Part shown: positions 43,660 through 56,900 of the stretch, piece after piece | How positions within the stretch are numbered: the stretch's first letter is position 1 | Layout: each line of letters starts with the position of its first letter | Origin: Acanthornis magna | Lineage: Eukaryota; Chordata; Aves; Passeriformes; Acanthizidae | Length of the DNA: 64,000 nucleotides | Assembly: GCA_036785705.1 (NCBI GenBank) | Contig: JAWUZG010000177.1 | Location: forward strand, 434,001-498,000 | Reading direction: 5' to 3' | Position numbers and translations under genes: made by a program | The notes under the pieces: model-generated | Told to the model about the DNA's origin: nothing | The model's input: only the letters and a program-made list of their open reading frames with translations | Database searches by the model: none

Positions 43660-45397
43660 TGGAGACCTGCTTTTACGTGAAGGGCAAAAATCTATCGTTT
43701 CATCCACTTAAATTATCCATTTCAATGTTATCCAAACCCTCCATTAATTTTTCCACAGTAACATCACATTGCTGTGTGTGTAAAGCACACAGACACGCAC
43801 AAAAAAAAAAAAATACAGACAGGCCCAAAAGAGAAACCTGCTTTTACATGAAGGTGGCAAAAATAAATCATTTCATCCACTTAAATTATCCATTTTAACG
43901 TTATCCCTAACCCTACATTAATTTTGCTACAGTAACATCACATTGCTGTGTGTGTAAAGCACACAGAGACACACAAAAGAACCCCCAAAAAACAGACAGG
44001 TCCAAAAGAGAAACCTGCTTTTACATGAAGGTGGCAAAAATAAATCGTTTCATCCACTTAAATTATCCATTTCAATGTTATCCCTACATTATTTTTTCCA
44101 CAGTAACATCACACCGCTGTGTGTGTAAAGCACACAGATACACACACCAAAAAAAAAAAAAAAATACAGATAGGCCCAAAAGAGAAACCTGCTTTTACAT
44201 GAAGGTGGTAAAAATACATAATTTCATCCACTTAGAGCCTCCATTTCAATGTTGTCCCTATATTAATTTTTCCACAGTAACATCACACCGCTGTGCATGT
44301 AAAGCACACAGACACACACCAAAAAAAACCCCAAAAAAACAGACAGGCCCAAATGAGAAAACTGCTTTTACATGAAGGTGCCAAAAATATATAATTTCAT
44401 CCACTTAAATTATCCATTTTAACGTTATCCCTAATGCTACATTATTTTTTCCACAGTAACATCACATCACTGTGTGTGTAAAGCACACAGACACACACCA
44501 AAAAAAAAAAAAAATACAGACAGGCCCAAAAGAGAAACCTGCTTTTACATGAAGGTGGCAAAAATATATAATTTCATCCACTTACATTATCCATTTCAAT
44601 GTTATCCCTATCCTTACATTAATTTTTCCACAGTAACTTCACATTGCCGTGTGTGTAAAGCACACAGATACACACCAAAAAAAAATACAGACAGGCCCAA
44701 AAGAGACACCTGCTTTTACATGAAGGTGGTAAAAATAAATCATTTCATCCACTTAAATTATCCATTTCAATGTTATCCCTATATTAATTTTTCCACAGTA
44801 ACATCACATTGTTTTGTGTGTAAAGCACACAGATACACACCAAAAAAAAAAAAAAATACAGACAGGCCCAAAAGAGAAACCTGCTTTTACATGAAGGTGG
44901 TAAAAATAAATAATTTCATCCACTTACATTATCCATTTCAATGTTATCCCTATATTAATTTTTCCACAGTAACATCACATCGCTGTGTGTGTAAAGCACA
45001 CAGACACACACCAAAAAAAACCCCAAAAAACCAGACAGGCCCAAATGAGAAAACTGCTTTTACATGAAGGTGCCAAAAATATATAATTTCATCCACTTAA
45101 ATTCTCCATTTCAATGTTATCCCTATATTAATTTTTCCACAGAAACATCACATTGCTGTGTGTGTAAAGCACACAGATACACACCAAAAAAAAAAAAAAA
45201 AAATACAGACAGGCCCAAAAGAGACACCTGCTTTTACATGAAGGTGCCAAAAATATATAATTTCATCCACTTAAATTCTCCATTTCAATGTTATCCCTAT
45301 ATTAATTTTTCCACAGAAACATCACATTGCTGTGTGTGTAAAGCACACAGATACACACCAAAAAAAAAAAAAAAATACAGACAGGCCCAAATGAGCA
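43660..45397. repeat. Satellite-like array, 171-177-bp unit, 10 copies
   Basis: Units start at the CCTGCTTTTACATGAAGGTG block (43666, 43837, 44014, 44188, 44361, 44538, 44709, 44880, 45053, 45227). Each continues with TTTCATCCACTTAAATTATC, TTTTTCCACAGTAACATCAC, GTGTGTGTAAAGCACACAGA and a poly(A) run of variable length. Where the poly(A) keeps the unit a multiple of three, plus frames of 141, 197 and 153 codons stay open with a 58-residue period. The poly(A) length changes break the frame elsewhere, so I read this as non-coding. Confidence 0.95.
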
Positions 45398-46419
45398 GCA
45401 TAAACCAAATCCAGGACAGCAAAGCACATTCTGGATTTATTACTGCCACTTATTTCCCAAGAGCTACAACTCACTGCAGGCTTTGTAAAGGCACGAGTGA
45501 CACCATCATCCCCAAATCGCGGTGATAAAAATCTTCACTGAGCCTTAAACTAAAAAAAAAAAAAACCCAAACCAACCAGTTTTGCCTTTAAAAAGGTGCT
45601 AAATAATATGTTCTAGCAAGCAGACACTTTTCTCCTCACCAGCAAAGGTCAACTACAGCACTCAACAGAAAGCACCACAAGACACTAACTTGTGGCACAT
45701 TATTATCCAAATATTACTCTCCAGAGAAATATATATTTAACTATTCTCTCCAGCTATAAAAGGCCCCAAAACCCTGTTAACTGACCACAAAAATAAAAGA
45801 TATTATGGGCAGAAGCAGCGTCCAGAAAAAGCAATCACCAGTTAAACACTTCAAGCATCGCCGCTCCCGTGGGTGGCGATTACTCGAGGGAACTGAGGGT
45901 TGTAATCTTAAGAGATAGCAGAATAAATGCCAATTTTTCATTTGGGCGTGAAGTTATTTAAGAAAACAGGCTTGGATTCACTCTGCTGAGCCACAAAGGC
46001 TACGTGTGGTTCCCCAAGTCCTGGACTGGGATGAGGCCGAGCCGCTCTTTCCATCAAATAGGATCGGCCGGGCTGCAATGACAATGAAGTGTCCCCAACT
46101 CCACAAAGAGCAATAATCCCACTGAGAACACGCTGATAACGAGGGGCTGCTGGCCCTGCCCTAACAGATCTCAGCCTTAATGTGCTCGTACAGTGTGTGA
46201 CAGAAATATTCAAACATAAAGCCCTCAGCATCCTTTTTGGAATCGAGCAGGGAAAATGCACCTCCCACTGGGACCAGATCGGGAGCTGGGGCTGGAGAGA
46301 TGAGCTCTAAATGACAATATTCACATTTTTTCAATATTATCGTTGTTTTAAAATGTTTTTCAAGTAATAATTTTTCACGGCTGATTGGTGGGTGTTTCTC
46401 TCAGGCTGTGGTAAGAGGA

Positions 46420-46813
46420 GTCCAGAGGAGCTGGAGCTACTCTGGAGCCAGGCTGGGAGAGCTGGGAATGTTCCCTGGAGAAGGGAAGGACACAGGGAGA
46501 GCTGCGAGCCCCTGGCAGGGCCTGAAGGGCTCCAGGAGAGCTGCAGAGGGACTGGGGACAAGGGCTGCAGGGACAGCACACAGGGAATGGCTTCAGAATG
46601 GAAAAAGGGAGATTTGGGTGGGGTCTTGAGAAGGAATTGCTGGCTGGGCTGGAATTGCCAGAGAGCTGTGGCTGCCCCTGGATCCCTGCAGTGTCCCAGG
46701 CCAGGCTGGACAGGGCTTGGAGCAGCCTGGGACAGTGGCAGGTGTCCCTGCCAGGGCAGGGGTGGCACTGGATGGTCTGGAATGTCTCCTCCAACCCAAA
46801 CCAGTCCCTGATC
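46420..46813 (+). mobile_element. CR1 LINE 3' end, longest copy in the window
   Basis: About 394 bp. It starts in AGGAGCTGGAGCTACTCTGG and AGAAGGGAAGGACACAGGGA, then GGACTGGGGACAAGGGCTGC and the common tail to CCAACCCAAACCAGTCCCTGA. A small deletion removes part of the GGGAGGGGCTGG block. Confidence 0.95.
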
Positions 46814-47427
46814 CCATGAGGAAAAGTTTTCAGCAGAAGGTGCAGATGGAAACCTCACAAAGCCCTTCCAGAGCTCTCTCCTCACACACTCTGCGCTGGC
46901 AGAATTCATCAGACACTGAGTTATCGAACAGAACTGCCCCGTGCTCCAAGAAAGTCATTCCTGTGTTTTATAACCTCAGCACTGATGATTTTCAAACTCC
47001 TGTTTCTTTTTGCAGAGCTCTTCGGGTAGTTTGGTAGAGGGACGCTTTTAAGTTAAAGCAGCTCAAGTTTGACAAACTTTAGATTAACCACTCACATTTT
47101 TCCCCACTTAGGTCGTGCCCCTCGATTTCAATTGGTTCTCACTGAGTTTTTCTGCTAATTGCTGTTGAGTGAAGAATTCACTGTGCTGCTGCTGAGACTC
47201 CTCTTGTTACAAAGGATGGTGCCAGGCTGGGAGAAGGAAAATACTTCTTGCCATCTACAGATGAAAATGGTGATCTTTGCCATCCTGCTGGGATTTCGGG
47301 GTTTGTTTTTAAGGGGTCTAAATAGAACAGTCTGAAATAATCCTCACAGGAGGACAGGTATAATTTGGGGGAAAATGCAGCAGTGATGGAAATTTAAGAG
47401 AAACAGAATTTTTCCCCACAGACCTTT

Positions 47428-47466
47428 CCTCCTCCTCCTCCTCCTCCTCCTCCTCCTCCTCCTCCT
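47428..47466. repeat. (CCT)n trinucleotide microsatellite
   Basis: Thirteen uninterrupted CCT triplets. Confidence 0.97.
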
Positions 47467-48357
47467 GGCATCACCTGAGCAAACAGGTACAATTTCAATG
47501 ACCTCTTTCATCCCATGGCAGAGAGAAAAAAGGCCTTTTTTGGGGGTGCTGCCACTAAAAAGGAGCAGGAATTCCTCACGTTCATCCCATTCCCTGGGAA
47601 AGGTGAGTCCACTTTAAAGCCGAGCTGGGAACAAGTGCAAACCACCCCAAAAAAAGGTACAGGGAGCTCAGAGAGACAATAATGAACATAATTACTGTTA
47701 ATTATTGTTTGCTCTACTCACAGCCCTGCTTTGGAATGCTCCTGCCAGCAGAGCTGGTTTATGGGATGTCTTTTTCATGCAGCAACCTTTCCATAAATCA
47801 AAGCCCGAGCAATAGCAGGCAGTTTTTCCTGCAGCCTGTTTGAAAATAAAAGTTAACACCGAGCCCTGGCTGGCATCAATCTTCATAAATGTGTCCATGA
47901 TACAGCAAGAATGGTCCATATTAGCCCAGCTCTGGCCCTAATGCATGCACAGGAGCAGCTCAGAGCCTTAATGGAGATCCTAAATGGCTCGGGAACTCGG
48001 AGCCACGTTAAGTGGCAAGGTAAGTTTGAAAGGAATAACGGCTTTTCTCTTTTTTTTTTCAATGTAGGGTAAAATTTTTCCCCTTCTAGCTTGAAAAATG
48101 TATATTGTGCTATGAGAGGAATTTTCACACAGCAAATAGAGACCCCAGGAAAACGTGGGTCATGTTCAGGGAACTACAGCAAGAAGTGGGAATTATAAGG
48201 ATTTCAGTCATTCCTTCTAGCAGAGATCTGTGGGACTGAGGATTTTTATATTCAAGCACTGAACTCAAAATCTGACGGAATTAATAAACCTATTTCAGTA
48301 GCACACACACCCTCTGCAAGGGGAGAAGGGGAACCTGATCTGGATTAATTTGTATTT

Positions 48358-48632
48358 TCCAGGGCCTGAAGGGATCCAAGAGAGCTGGAGAGGGACTGGG
48401 GACAAGGCCTGGAGGGACAGAAGCCAGGGAATGGCTTCAAAATGGAAAAAGGGAGATTTGGATGGGATTTTGGGAACTGGGAATTCCTGGCTGGGAGGGT
48501 GGGGCGGGGCTAGGATGGAATTCCCAGAGAAGCTGTGGATCCCTGGAGTGTTCAAGGCCAGGCTGGACAGGGCTTGGAGCAATGTGGGACAGTGGCAGGT
48601 GTCCCTGCCATGGCAGGGGTGGGGTGGGATGG
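48358..48632 (+). mobile_element. CR1 LINE 3' end, 5' part, split by an expansion
   Basis: GGGCCTGAAGGGATCCAAGA through CCATGGCAGGGGTGGGGTGG follows the same alignment as 46420-46813. The last 45 bp of the element (GATGAGATTTAAGGTCCCTC and on) occur only at 49508-49552, after the tandem array. Confidence 0.94.
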
Positions 48633-49507
48633 GATCCATGGGATGGAATCCATGGGATGGGATCTATGGGATGGGATCCAGGGATGGATCCAGGGATGGA
48701 TACAGGGATGGGATCCAGGGATGGATCGAGGGATGGGATACAGGGATGGGATACAGGGATGGATCCAGGGATGGATACAGGGATGGATCCAGGGATGGAT
48801 CCAGGGATGGGATCCATGGGATGGGATCCAGGGATGGATCCAGGGATGGATACAGGGATGGGATCCAGGGATGGATCCAGGGATGGATCCAGGGATGGGA
48901 TCCATGGGATGGGATCCAGGGATGGATCCAGGGATGGGATCCAGGGATGGATCCAGGGATGGATATAGGGATGGGATACAGGGATGGATACAGGGATGGA
49001 TCCAGGGATGGATATAGGGATGGGATCCAGGGATGGATACAGGGATGGGATCCAGGGATGGGATACAGGGATGGATACAGGGATGGATCCAGGGATGGAT
49101 ACAGGGATGGGATCCAGGGATGGGTCCAGGGATGGATCCAGGGATGGATATAGGGATGGGATACAGGGATGGATACAGGGATGGATCCAGGGATGGATAC
49201 AGGGATGGATCCAGGGATGGGTCCAGGGATGGGATCCAGGGATGGGATCCATGGGATGGGATCCAGGGATGGATACAGGGATGGGATACAGGGATGGATA
49301 CAGGGATGGATCCAGGGACGGATCCAGGGATGGGATACAGGGATGGATACAGGGATGGATACAGGGATGGGATACAGGGATGGATACAGGGATGGGATCC
49401 AGGGATGGATACAGGGATGTGATACAGGGATGGGATACAGGGATGGATACAGGGATGGGATACAGGGATGGGATACAGGGATGGATACAGGGATGGATAC
49501 AGGGATG
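48633..49507. repeat. 12/13-bp minisatellite expanded inside a CR1 tail
   Basis: About 70 copies of GGGATGGATCCA, GGGATGGATACA and 13-bp GGGATGGGATCCA variants. Mixed unit lengths keep all six frames open over long stretches (up to 336 codons on minus), with Ile-Pro-Gly-Ser or Gly-Trp-Ile-Gln patterns. These are artefacts. Confidence 0.97.
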
Positions 49508-49552
49508 GGATGAGATTTAAGGTCCCTCCCAACCCAAACCACTCTGGGATTA
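49508..49552 (+). mobile_element. CR1 terminal 45 bp, downstream of the expansion
   Basis: GATGAGATTTAAGGTCCCTC, then CCAACCCAAACCACTCTGGG. It is the missing end of the CR1 copy at 48358-48632. Confidence 0.93.
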
Positions 49553-49924
49553 TCTCAAACAATCAATTGCCAGTGCAGATCCAGGGGCAGAGGTGCAATT
49601 TGTCATTCCCAGGAGCAGCAATGACTTTTCCTGCCCCAACCTCAATTTCCCGGAGCTGAACAACCAAAGAACTCCTGCTCCACACAGGGCCAGGCTCAGA
49701 AAGCAGAGAGGAACAACAATCTGCACATTTTAAATTAAAATGAATTAACTTCACCTTGAATCACTTCCAAAGCCCCCACTCCTCTTAATGGACTGCTCAG
49801 AAGAATATCTGCAATTTCTCTACCTAAAGGAGCTGAAGTCTTTAGTAGAGAGAAACTGTTGAACTGCCTCAATCTGACACGGAATTTATCCAGAAACCTC
49901 TTGTTTTTAGGATCTACATTGACC

Positions 49925-50125
49925 CTACTGATGAGTCAATTTTAACAATTTTTAAGGTTTTAAAACAAGAGTTTTAACAATTTTTTTTTAGGGTTTTAAC
50001 AATTTTTTTAGGGTTTTAACAATTTTTTTTAGGGTTTTAACAATTTATTTAGGGTTTTAACTATTTTTTTTTAGGGTTTTAACAATTGAGAGTGTTTTAA
50101 CAATTGAGAGGGTTTTAACAATTCC
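49925..50125. repeat. 19-21-bp AT-rich minisatellite
   Basis: Eight or nine copies of AGGGTTTTAACAATTTTTTT with variable T-run length. The last two change to GAGAG(T/G)GTTTTAACAATT. Confidence 0.93.
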
Positions 50126-50427
50126 TGCATCTGGTGAAGGCAAAGGGAAAATATGGGATGGAGAGAAGGGCCTGGATTTCTCAGCCCCTCCCAGAGCAGG
50201 ATTTCCCTGACAGCAAAGCAGTTGTGTCCATTCCACACAGATCTATAAACTCTATCAAGGTCCAGCAAAACCTTTCCATCCTCATCTTCCTCAGTAATTC
50301 TCACGGCACAGCATTTGTTTGGAATTTTATCCCTCTTAGCACTCCCTTGGCAGGGGAGTCCATCTTTATAAACTGAACAGCCACACACAGGACACTCCAG
50401 TGGTCACCTTTAAGACACACAATATAA

Positions 50428-50632
50428 TTTTATTTTATTTTATTTTATTTTATTTTATTTTATTTTATTTTATTTTACTTTATTTTATTTTATATTTTAT
50501 TTTATTTTACTTTATTTTATTTTTATTTTATTTTATTTTATTTTATTTTAATTCAATTTAATTTTAGTTAATTTTATTTTATATTTTATTTTATTTTATT
50601 TTATTTTATTTTATTTTATTTTATTTCGTTTA
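50428..50632. repeat. (TTTTA)n pentanucleotide microsatellite
   Basis: About 205 bp, roughly 40 units, with TTTAC and TATATT interruptions and an AATTTAATTTTAGTTAATTT interruption near 50550. Confidence 0.97.
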
Positions 50633-51795
50633 TTTTGCTCCGTTCCTTTCCACAGCCTTAAAAGTGGGCTTTAAATATTCCAGAATATTCCTGGATTTAA
50701 TATCCCAGGCAGATGGGTGGGAAGGCAGAGGACAGTGAGACAGAGTGTGTATTTATAATTATTTAGGTTTTAAACATTGATAAATTTTCCAATTTCGGTT
50801 ATAGATCCTCTGAATCTCCAGGACCACTAATGCTTAACTGCTCCATAAACAACCCTGGGGAAAAATTCTCCTAAATTTCTCCTCCTGAGCAGTTTTGTGT
50901 CCTTTTATCCTCTTTAGGGACGGGAGGTGATGTTCTTTTTGTGCTTCCATGGAACATAAATCTCAGGTCACACCTACACGAACCAAAAATGCCAAAACTA
51001 ACCACAAATAGTTCAGAAATCCTCTCTAAAAACCAGCAGGACTGACTGGGCAGATCTGATTTGCTTCAGAACGAAGCTCATGCTCAAGAAAATTGGGAAA
51101 TCCATTCACCAAATACTGTAAAAAGTTTTTAAAAAATGGGTTTGGGTGATTTCATGACCAAAATATGCATTTTTCTCCCACAGATCTCAGGTTCATCCTT
51201 CAAAAAGCCACTGGCAGAATCAAACACCACGCTCAGAAAATAATTTCGCATTTTGCATCGAGGAGTACTGAGAAAAACAGGAAAAAATTTGAAGGAAACA
51301 CAGGCAGAATATCAGGGAAAAATTCCTATAAAGGACAAACATGAAATGACAGCAGAATATTTGAAGGGAAATAAATTAAACTTGAATTTTCTGCCAGGGA
51401 GGTGGGATTTTGTTGGATCTGAGTCCTTCCAAGCACCCTGGATAACCTCTAGCTCCATCCACGGCACACTAACACCATTAAATGTCCAAAATTAATTGAT
51501 TTACACAGTCATTTTTAGAGATGCCCATTAGGAAAGCTCGGAAAAAAGTGGAAATTTCCAGCGAAAACAAGAAAGGATTTTTTTGTCAAGGTTTGGTATC
51601 TTCTGGGAAATAATTTCAAAATGGTCATATTCATAAAAGGCAACTCATGTCTATAATTCAGGTGTCAAAAATGACAGATTTTCCCTGATCAAAGGAGGAG
51701 AATTGATAAATCCTGGAAGTTTGAGGGTCGAAAGAAGCAAAGCTCGTGAGAGCAGGATTTATGCTGTTGCATGAAAATGAACATTTTGGTGAACT

Positions 51796-52062
51796 CCTGG
51801 AGAATAGAACTGCTCAAGGAACGAAATGATGGTAAAAAAAAATCCCAAAAATAATCTTGAACTGGAGAACAGAACTGCTTAAGGAACGAAATGATGGTTA
51901 AAAAAAATCCCCAAAATAATCTTGAACTCCTGGAGAATAGAACTGCTCAAGGAACGAAATGATGGTTAAAAAAAATCCCAAAAATAATCTTGAACTCCTG
52001 GAGAACAGAACTGCTTAAGGAACGAAATCATGGTTAAAAAAAATCCCAAAAATAATCTTGTG
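51796..52062. repeat. 65-68-bp tandem repeat, 4 copies
   Basis: AGAACTGCTCAAGGAACGAA recurs at 51806, 51871, 51939 and 52007, each followed by ATGATGGTTAAAAAAAATCC. Copies 1 and 3 share ATAG/CTCAAGG and copies 2 and 4 share ACAG/CTTAAGG, implying duplication of a dimer. Confidence 0.95.
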
Positions 52063-52218
52063 CTGGAAATGCTCCAGCCAGGATCAACAAAGAAAGCCAA
52101 AATATCACTGCTGGAGTCTACTTAAAACAGAAAACCTCCCACTGTAAATGAGACTCAAATCAATTCACTGAAAAAAATATATAAAATATATCTATATAAA
52201 ATATAAAAATAAATAAAG

Positions 52219-52514
52219 GCGACAGCAACTCGTGGTGGAAGATAAAAGAGTTGTTGTGAATTCCAGACCTGATCCAAATCTGGTTTTGGACTCAATTTAG
52301 GAAATAGGAAAATAAAAATTATATCAGGAGATAAATTGCAATTACCAGCGCTGCTGTTTGGGAAGGAGGAATTATTTTTAAAATGTAAAGGTGACAGCAA
52401 CTGGTGGTGGGAGATAAAAGAGTTGTTGGGAATTCCTGAGCTGATCCAAATCTGGTTTTGGAATCAATTTAGGAAACAGGAAAATAAAAACAATATTGGG
52501 AGATAAATTGCAAA
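52219..52514. repeat. Tandem duplication, 171-bp offset, about 125 bp conserved
   Basis: GACAGCAACTCGTGGTGG to GAGATAAATTGCAA occurs at 52219-52345 and again at 52390-52514, with scattered substitutions. It directly follows the 65-68-bp array. Confidence 0.9.
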
Positions 52515-52780
52515 AAAAGCAGCTTTTAGATCCTTTTAGATCCTGCCTATTCTCCTAAAATCTCACCTATTTCCCATAGTAGAAAAAGTGAATTAAATAT
52601 TTTTGATATAACTTAGGTTTTTTATACCATTTTGCCTTTCAGTAACAGAATAAGGCAGGTACAATGCCCTGCCAGGTGCCACCATTCTCGAGTCCACGAA
52701 CAGTTTTTATTCCCAGAACTTAAAATTTTCCTTTTGAACTCATCCCATGCAAAGTAGGAGGTATCAAGAGAGTTTACCAC

Positions 52781-52903
52781 TTCCCTGGAAGTGCTCAGGG
52801 CCAGGCTGGATGGAGCTTGGAGAAACCTGGCGGAGCGGAAGGGGCTGGAATTGGATCTCCTTTAGGGTCCCTTCCAACCCAAACCCTTCTGTGATCCTAC
52901 GAT
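52781..52903 (+). mobile_element. CR1 LINE 3' end fragment
   Basis: GGAAGTGCTCAGGGCCAGGC, GGATGGAGCTTGGAGAAACC and CCCAAACCCTTCTGTGATCC. The CAGGTGTCCCTGCC block is deleted. Confidence 0.92.
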
Positions 52904-53931
52904 TTAACCACTTTATAAGACACCTAAAAACTCATTTTCCAAACCTCATTTTCTGAGTCTGACAGCGCTTTGCAACAAAGCCCACGATCTGACATTATTT
53001 CTCCAAATGTTTAAAGTCTACTTTGCCTTTCAACTGTGATTTCCCTGAGGTGCAGTCCGAGCAGAATGGCTGTGGTTTATTTTTGCCCCTGATTTTCCAA
53101 CACTACTGGAAAGGAGATTAAAAAAAAGAGGGGAAGAAGTGGTTAATTACAGCAGTGCAGGAGCTGCAGTGGAGGGAATGCAAATCAGAGGTGCCTGGTG
53201 CAGCCCCAGCAGCATTTGGGAGTGCAGCTCCCAAAATAATGAGCTTTTTCCCATGTCCTGTTATCCTCTTGGATCATTTCATCTTGTCCCAGAGCTCTGG
53301 GGGGAAAACAAAACAACACAACGAGCACAAATATCGGGGACTCCCCACCAAAATATTGGGGTTTTCCACCCCCTGGGGTCTGAATGGATGGGGACGGAGT
53401 TGGGATTAACAGGATGAGCTGCTGTGATGAGAAATGTCGTGTGGTGACACCTAAAGATAATTGGTAATTCATTCTTCACCCTGTACCCAGGAATTGGTGA
53501 ATTCTCCTTAAAAAAATCACATCTCCAGCTCTGGGAAATATTTGCCCAGGTTTGCTGCTGTGGGCTCCCAAGTGAGATTTGTAGGATTTGATCCTACAGA
53601 TGGCTTGGCCTCATAAAAAACATCCTCAGGAAAGGTATTTGTAAATCTCAGCCACGGAAGATTATGAAATACAGAACAAATTAATAATAAAAAGGAGACG
53701 CTGGGGGGTTTAACCTTCCCGGCTTTAACGCTGTAATTGGGAAATCGGTGTTTGGAGGAAATCCCAACAAAGGATGTATTAAAACAAGAGGCTTTATCCT
53801 GTGTTTGGGATAAAGCTGGGGAAGAGCAGGCAGCCAGATGGACCCTGGCACGGCCTGGAATGCCAAACACTCTGGGAGGAGCCACCCACGCCTCGGGAGA
53901 GGATCCCAACACAGAGCCAGCAGCGAGGCGG

Positions 53932-56900
53932 TTATCCCTACACAGATATCCCAAATATCCCACACGGTTATCCCAAATATCTGACACAGTTATCCCTACA
54001 CAGTTATCCCAAATATCCTACACAGTTATCCCAAATATCCTACACAGTTATCCCAAATATCCGACACAGTTATCCCTACACAGTAATCCCAAATATCCTA
54101 CACAGTTATCTCAAACATCCTACACAGTTATCCCAAATATCCGACACAGTTATCCCTACACAATAATCCCAAATATCCTACACAGTTATCCCAAATATCT
54201 GACACAGTTATCCCTACACAGCTATCCCAAATATCCTACACAGTTATCTCAAATATCCTACACGGTTATCCCAAATATTCTACACAGTTATCCCAAATAT
54301 CCTACACAGTTATCCCAAATATCCTACACAGTTATCCCTACACAGATATCCCAAATATCCTACACGGTTATCCCAAATATCCGACACAGTTATCCCGAAT
54401 ATCCTACACAGTTATCCCAAATATCCTACACCGTTATCCCAAATATCCGACACAGTTATCCCAAATATCCTACACAATTATCCCGAATATCCTACACAGT
54501 TATCCCAAATATCCTACACAGTTATCCCAAATATCCGACACAGTTATCCCAAATATCCTACACAGTTATCTCAAATATCCTACACGGTTATCCCAAATAT
54601 TCTACACAGTTATCCCAAATATCTGACACAATTATCCCGAATATCCTACACAGTTATCTCAAATATCCTACACGGTTATCCCAAATATTCTACACAGTTA
54701 TCCCAAATATCCGACACAGTTATCCCAAATATCCGACACAGTTATCCCAAATATCCTACACAGTTATCCCAAATATCCGACACAGTTATCTCAAATATCC
54801 TACACGGTTATCCCAAATATCCTACACAGTTATCCCAAATATGCTACACCGTTATCCCAAATATCCTACACAGTTATCCCAAATATCCTACACAGTTATC
54901 CCAAATATCCTACACAGTTATCTCTACACAGTTATCCCAAATATCCTACACGGTTATCCCAAATATCTGACACAGTTATCTCAAATATCCTACACAGTTA
55001 TCCCACATATCCTACACAGTTATCTCAAATATCCTACATAGTTATCCCAAATATCTGACACAGTTATCCCACATATCCTACACAGTTATCTCAAATATCC
55101 TACACAGTTATCCCAAATATCCAACACAGTTATCCCACACATCCTACAGTTATCCCAAATATTCAACACAGTTATCCCACATATCCTACACGGTTATCCC
55201 ACATATCCTACACAGTTATCCCAAATATCCTACACAGTTATCCCAAATATCCTACACAGTTATCCCACTGTATCCTACCGAGTTATCCCAAATATCCTAC
55301 ACAGTTACCCCAAATATCCTACACAGTTATTCCGAATATCCTACCCAGTTATCCCAAATATCCTACACAGTGATCCCAAATATCCTACCTAGTTATCCCA
55401 AATATCCTGCATAGCTATCCCAAATATCCTACACCGTTATCCCACCGTATCCTACACAGTTATCCCAAATATCCTACACAGTTATCCCAAATATCCTACA
55501 CAGTTATCCCAAATATCCTACACAGTTATTCCTACACAGCTATCCCAAATATCCTACACAGTTATCCCATATATCCTACACAGTTATCCCAAATATCCTA
55601 CAGTTATCCCAAATATCCTACACAGTTATCCCACTGTATCCTACACAGTTATCCCAAATATCCTACATAGTTATCCCATATATCCTAAACAGTTATCCCG
55701 AATATCCTACACAGTTATCCCATATATCCTACACAGTTATCCCAAATATCCTACACAGTTACCCCAAATATCCTACACAGTTATTCCGAATATCCTACCC
55801 AGTTATCCCAAATATCCTACACAGTGATCCCAAATATCCTACCTAGTTATCCCAAATATCCTGCATAGCTATCCCAAATATCCTACACCGTTATCCCACC
55901 GTATCCTACACAGTTATCCCAAATATCCTACACAGTTATCCCAAATATCCTACACAGTTATTCCTACACAGCTATCCCAAATATCCTACACAGTTATCCC
56001 AAATATCCTACACAGTTATCCCACTGTATCCTACACAGTTATCCCAAATATCCTACATAGTTATCCCATATATCCTAAACAGTTATCCCGAATATCCTAC
56101 ACAGTTATCCCATATATCCTACACAGTTATCCCAAATATCCGACACAGTTTTCCCACATATCCTACACAGTTATCCCAAATATCCTACACAGTTATCCCA
56201 AATATCCTACACAGTTATCCCATATATGCTATACAGTTATCCCAAATATCCTACACAGTTATCCTGAATATCCTACACAGTTATCCCTAATATCCTACCT
56301 AGTTATCCCAAATATCCTACCTAGTTATCCCAAATATCCTGCATAGTTATCCCAAATATCCTACACCGTTATCCCACTGTATCCTACCGAGTTATCCCAA
56401 ATATCCTACACAGTTACCCCAAATATCCTACACAGTTATTCCGAATATCCTACCCAGTTATCCCAAATATCCTACACAGTGATCCCAAATATCCTACCTA
56501 GTTATCCCAAATATCCTGCATAGCTATCCCAAATATCCTACACCGTTATCCCACCGTATCCTACACAGTTATCCCAAATATCCTACACAGTTATCCCAAA
56601 TATCCTACACAGTTATCCCAAATATCCTACACAGTTATTCCTACACAGCTATCCCAAATATCCTACACAGTTATCCCATATATCCTACACAGTTATCCCA
56701 AATATCCTACAGTTATCCCAAATATCCTACACAGTTATCCCACTGTATCCTACACAGTTATCCCAAATATCCTACATAGTTATCCCATATATCCTAAACA
56801 GTTATCCCGAATATCCTACACAGTTATCCCATATATCCTACACAGTTATCCCAAATATCCTACACAGTTATCCCAAATATCCGACACAGTTTTCCCACAT

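Noticed and set aside
43660..45397. Zinc-finger-like Cys/His repeats in the 174-bp array translation
   Set aside because: The Cys and His spacing does not fit C2H2 fingers, and variable poly(A) runs shift the frame between units.
48350..49562. Open frames of 267-336 codons on both strands
   Set aside because: They lie in the GGGATGG minisatellite inside a CR1. All frames open together, which is a composition effect.
53737..55041. 434-codon plus-strand open frame
   Set aside because: It is the 22-bp array translated. Period-22 units give a 22-residue super-repeat with no start context, splice sites or domain.
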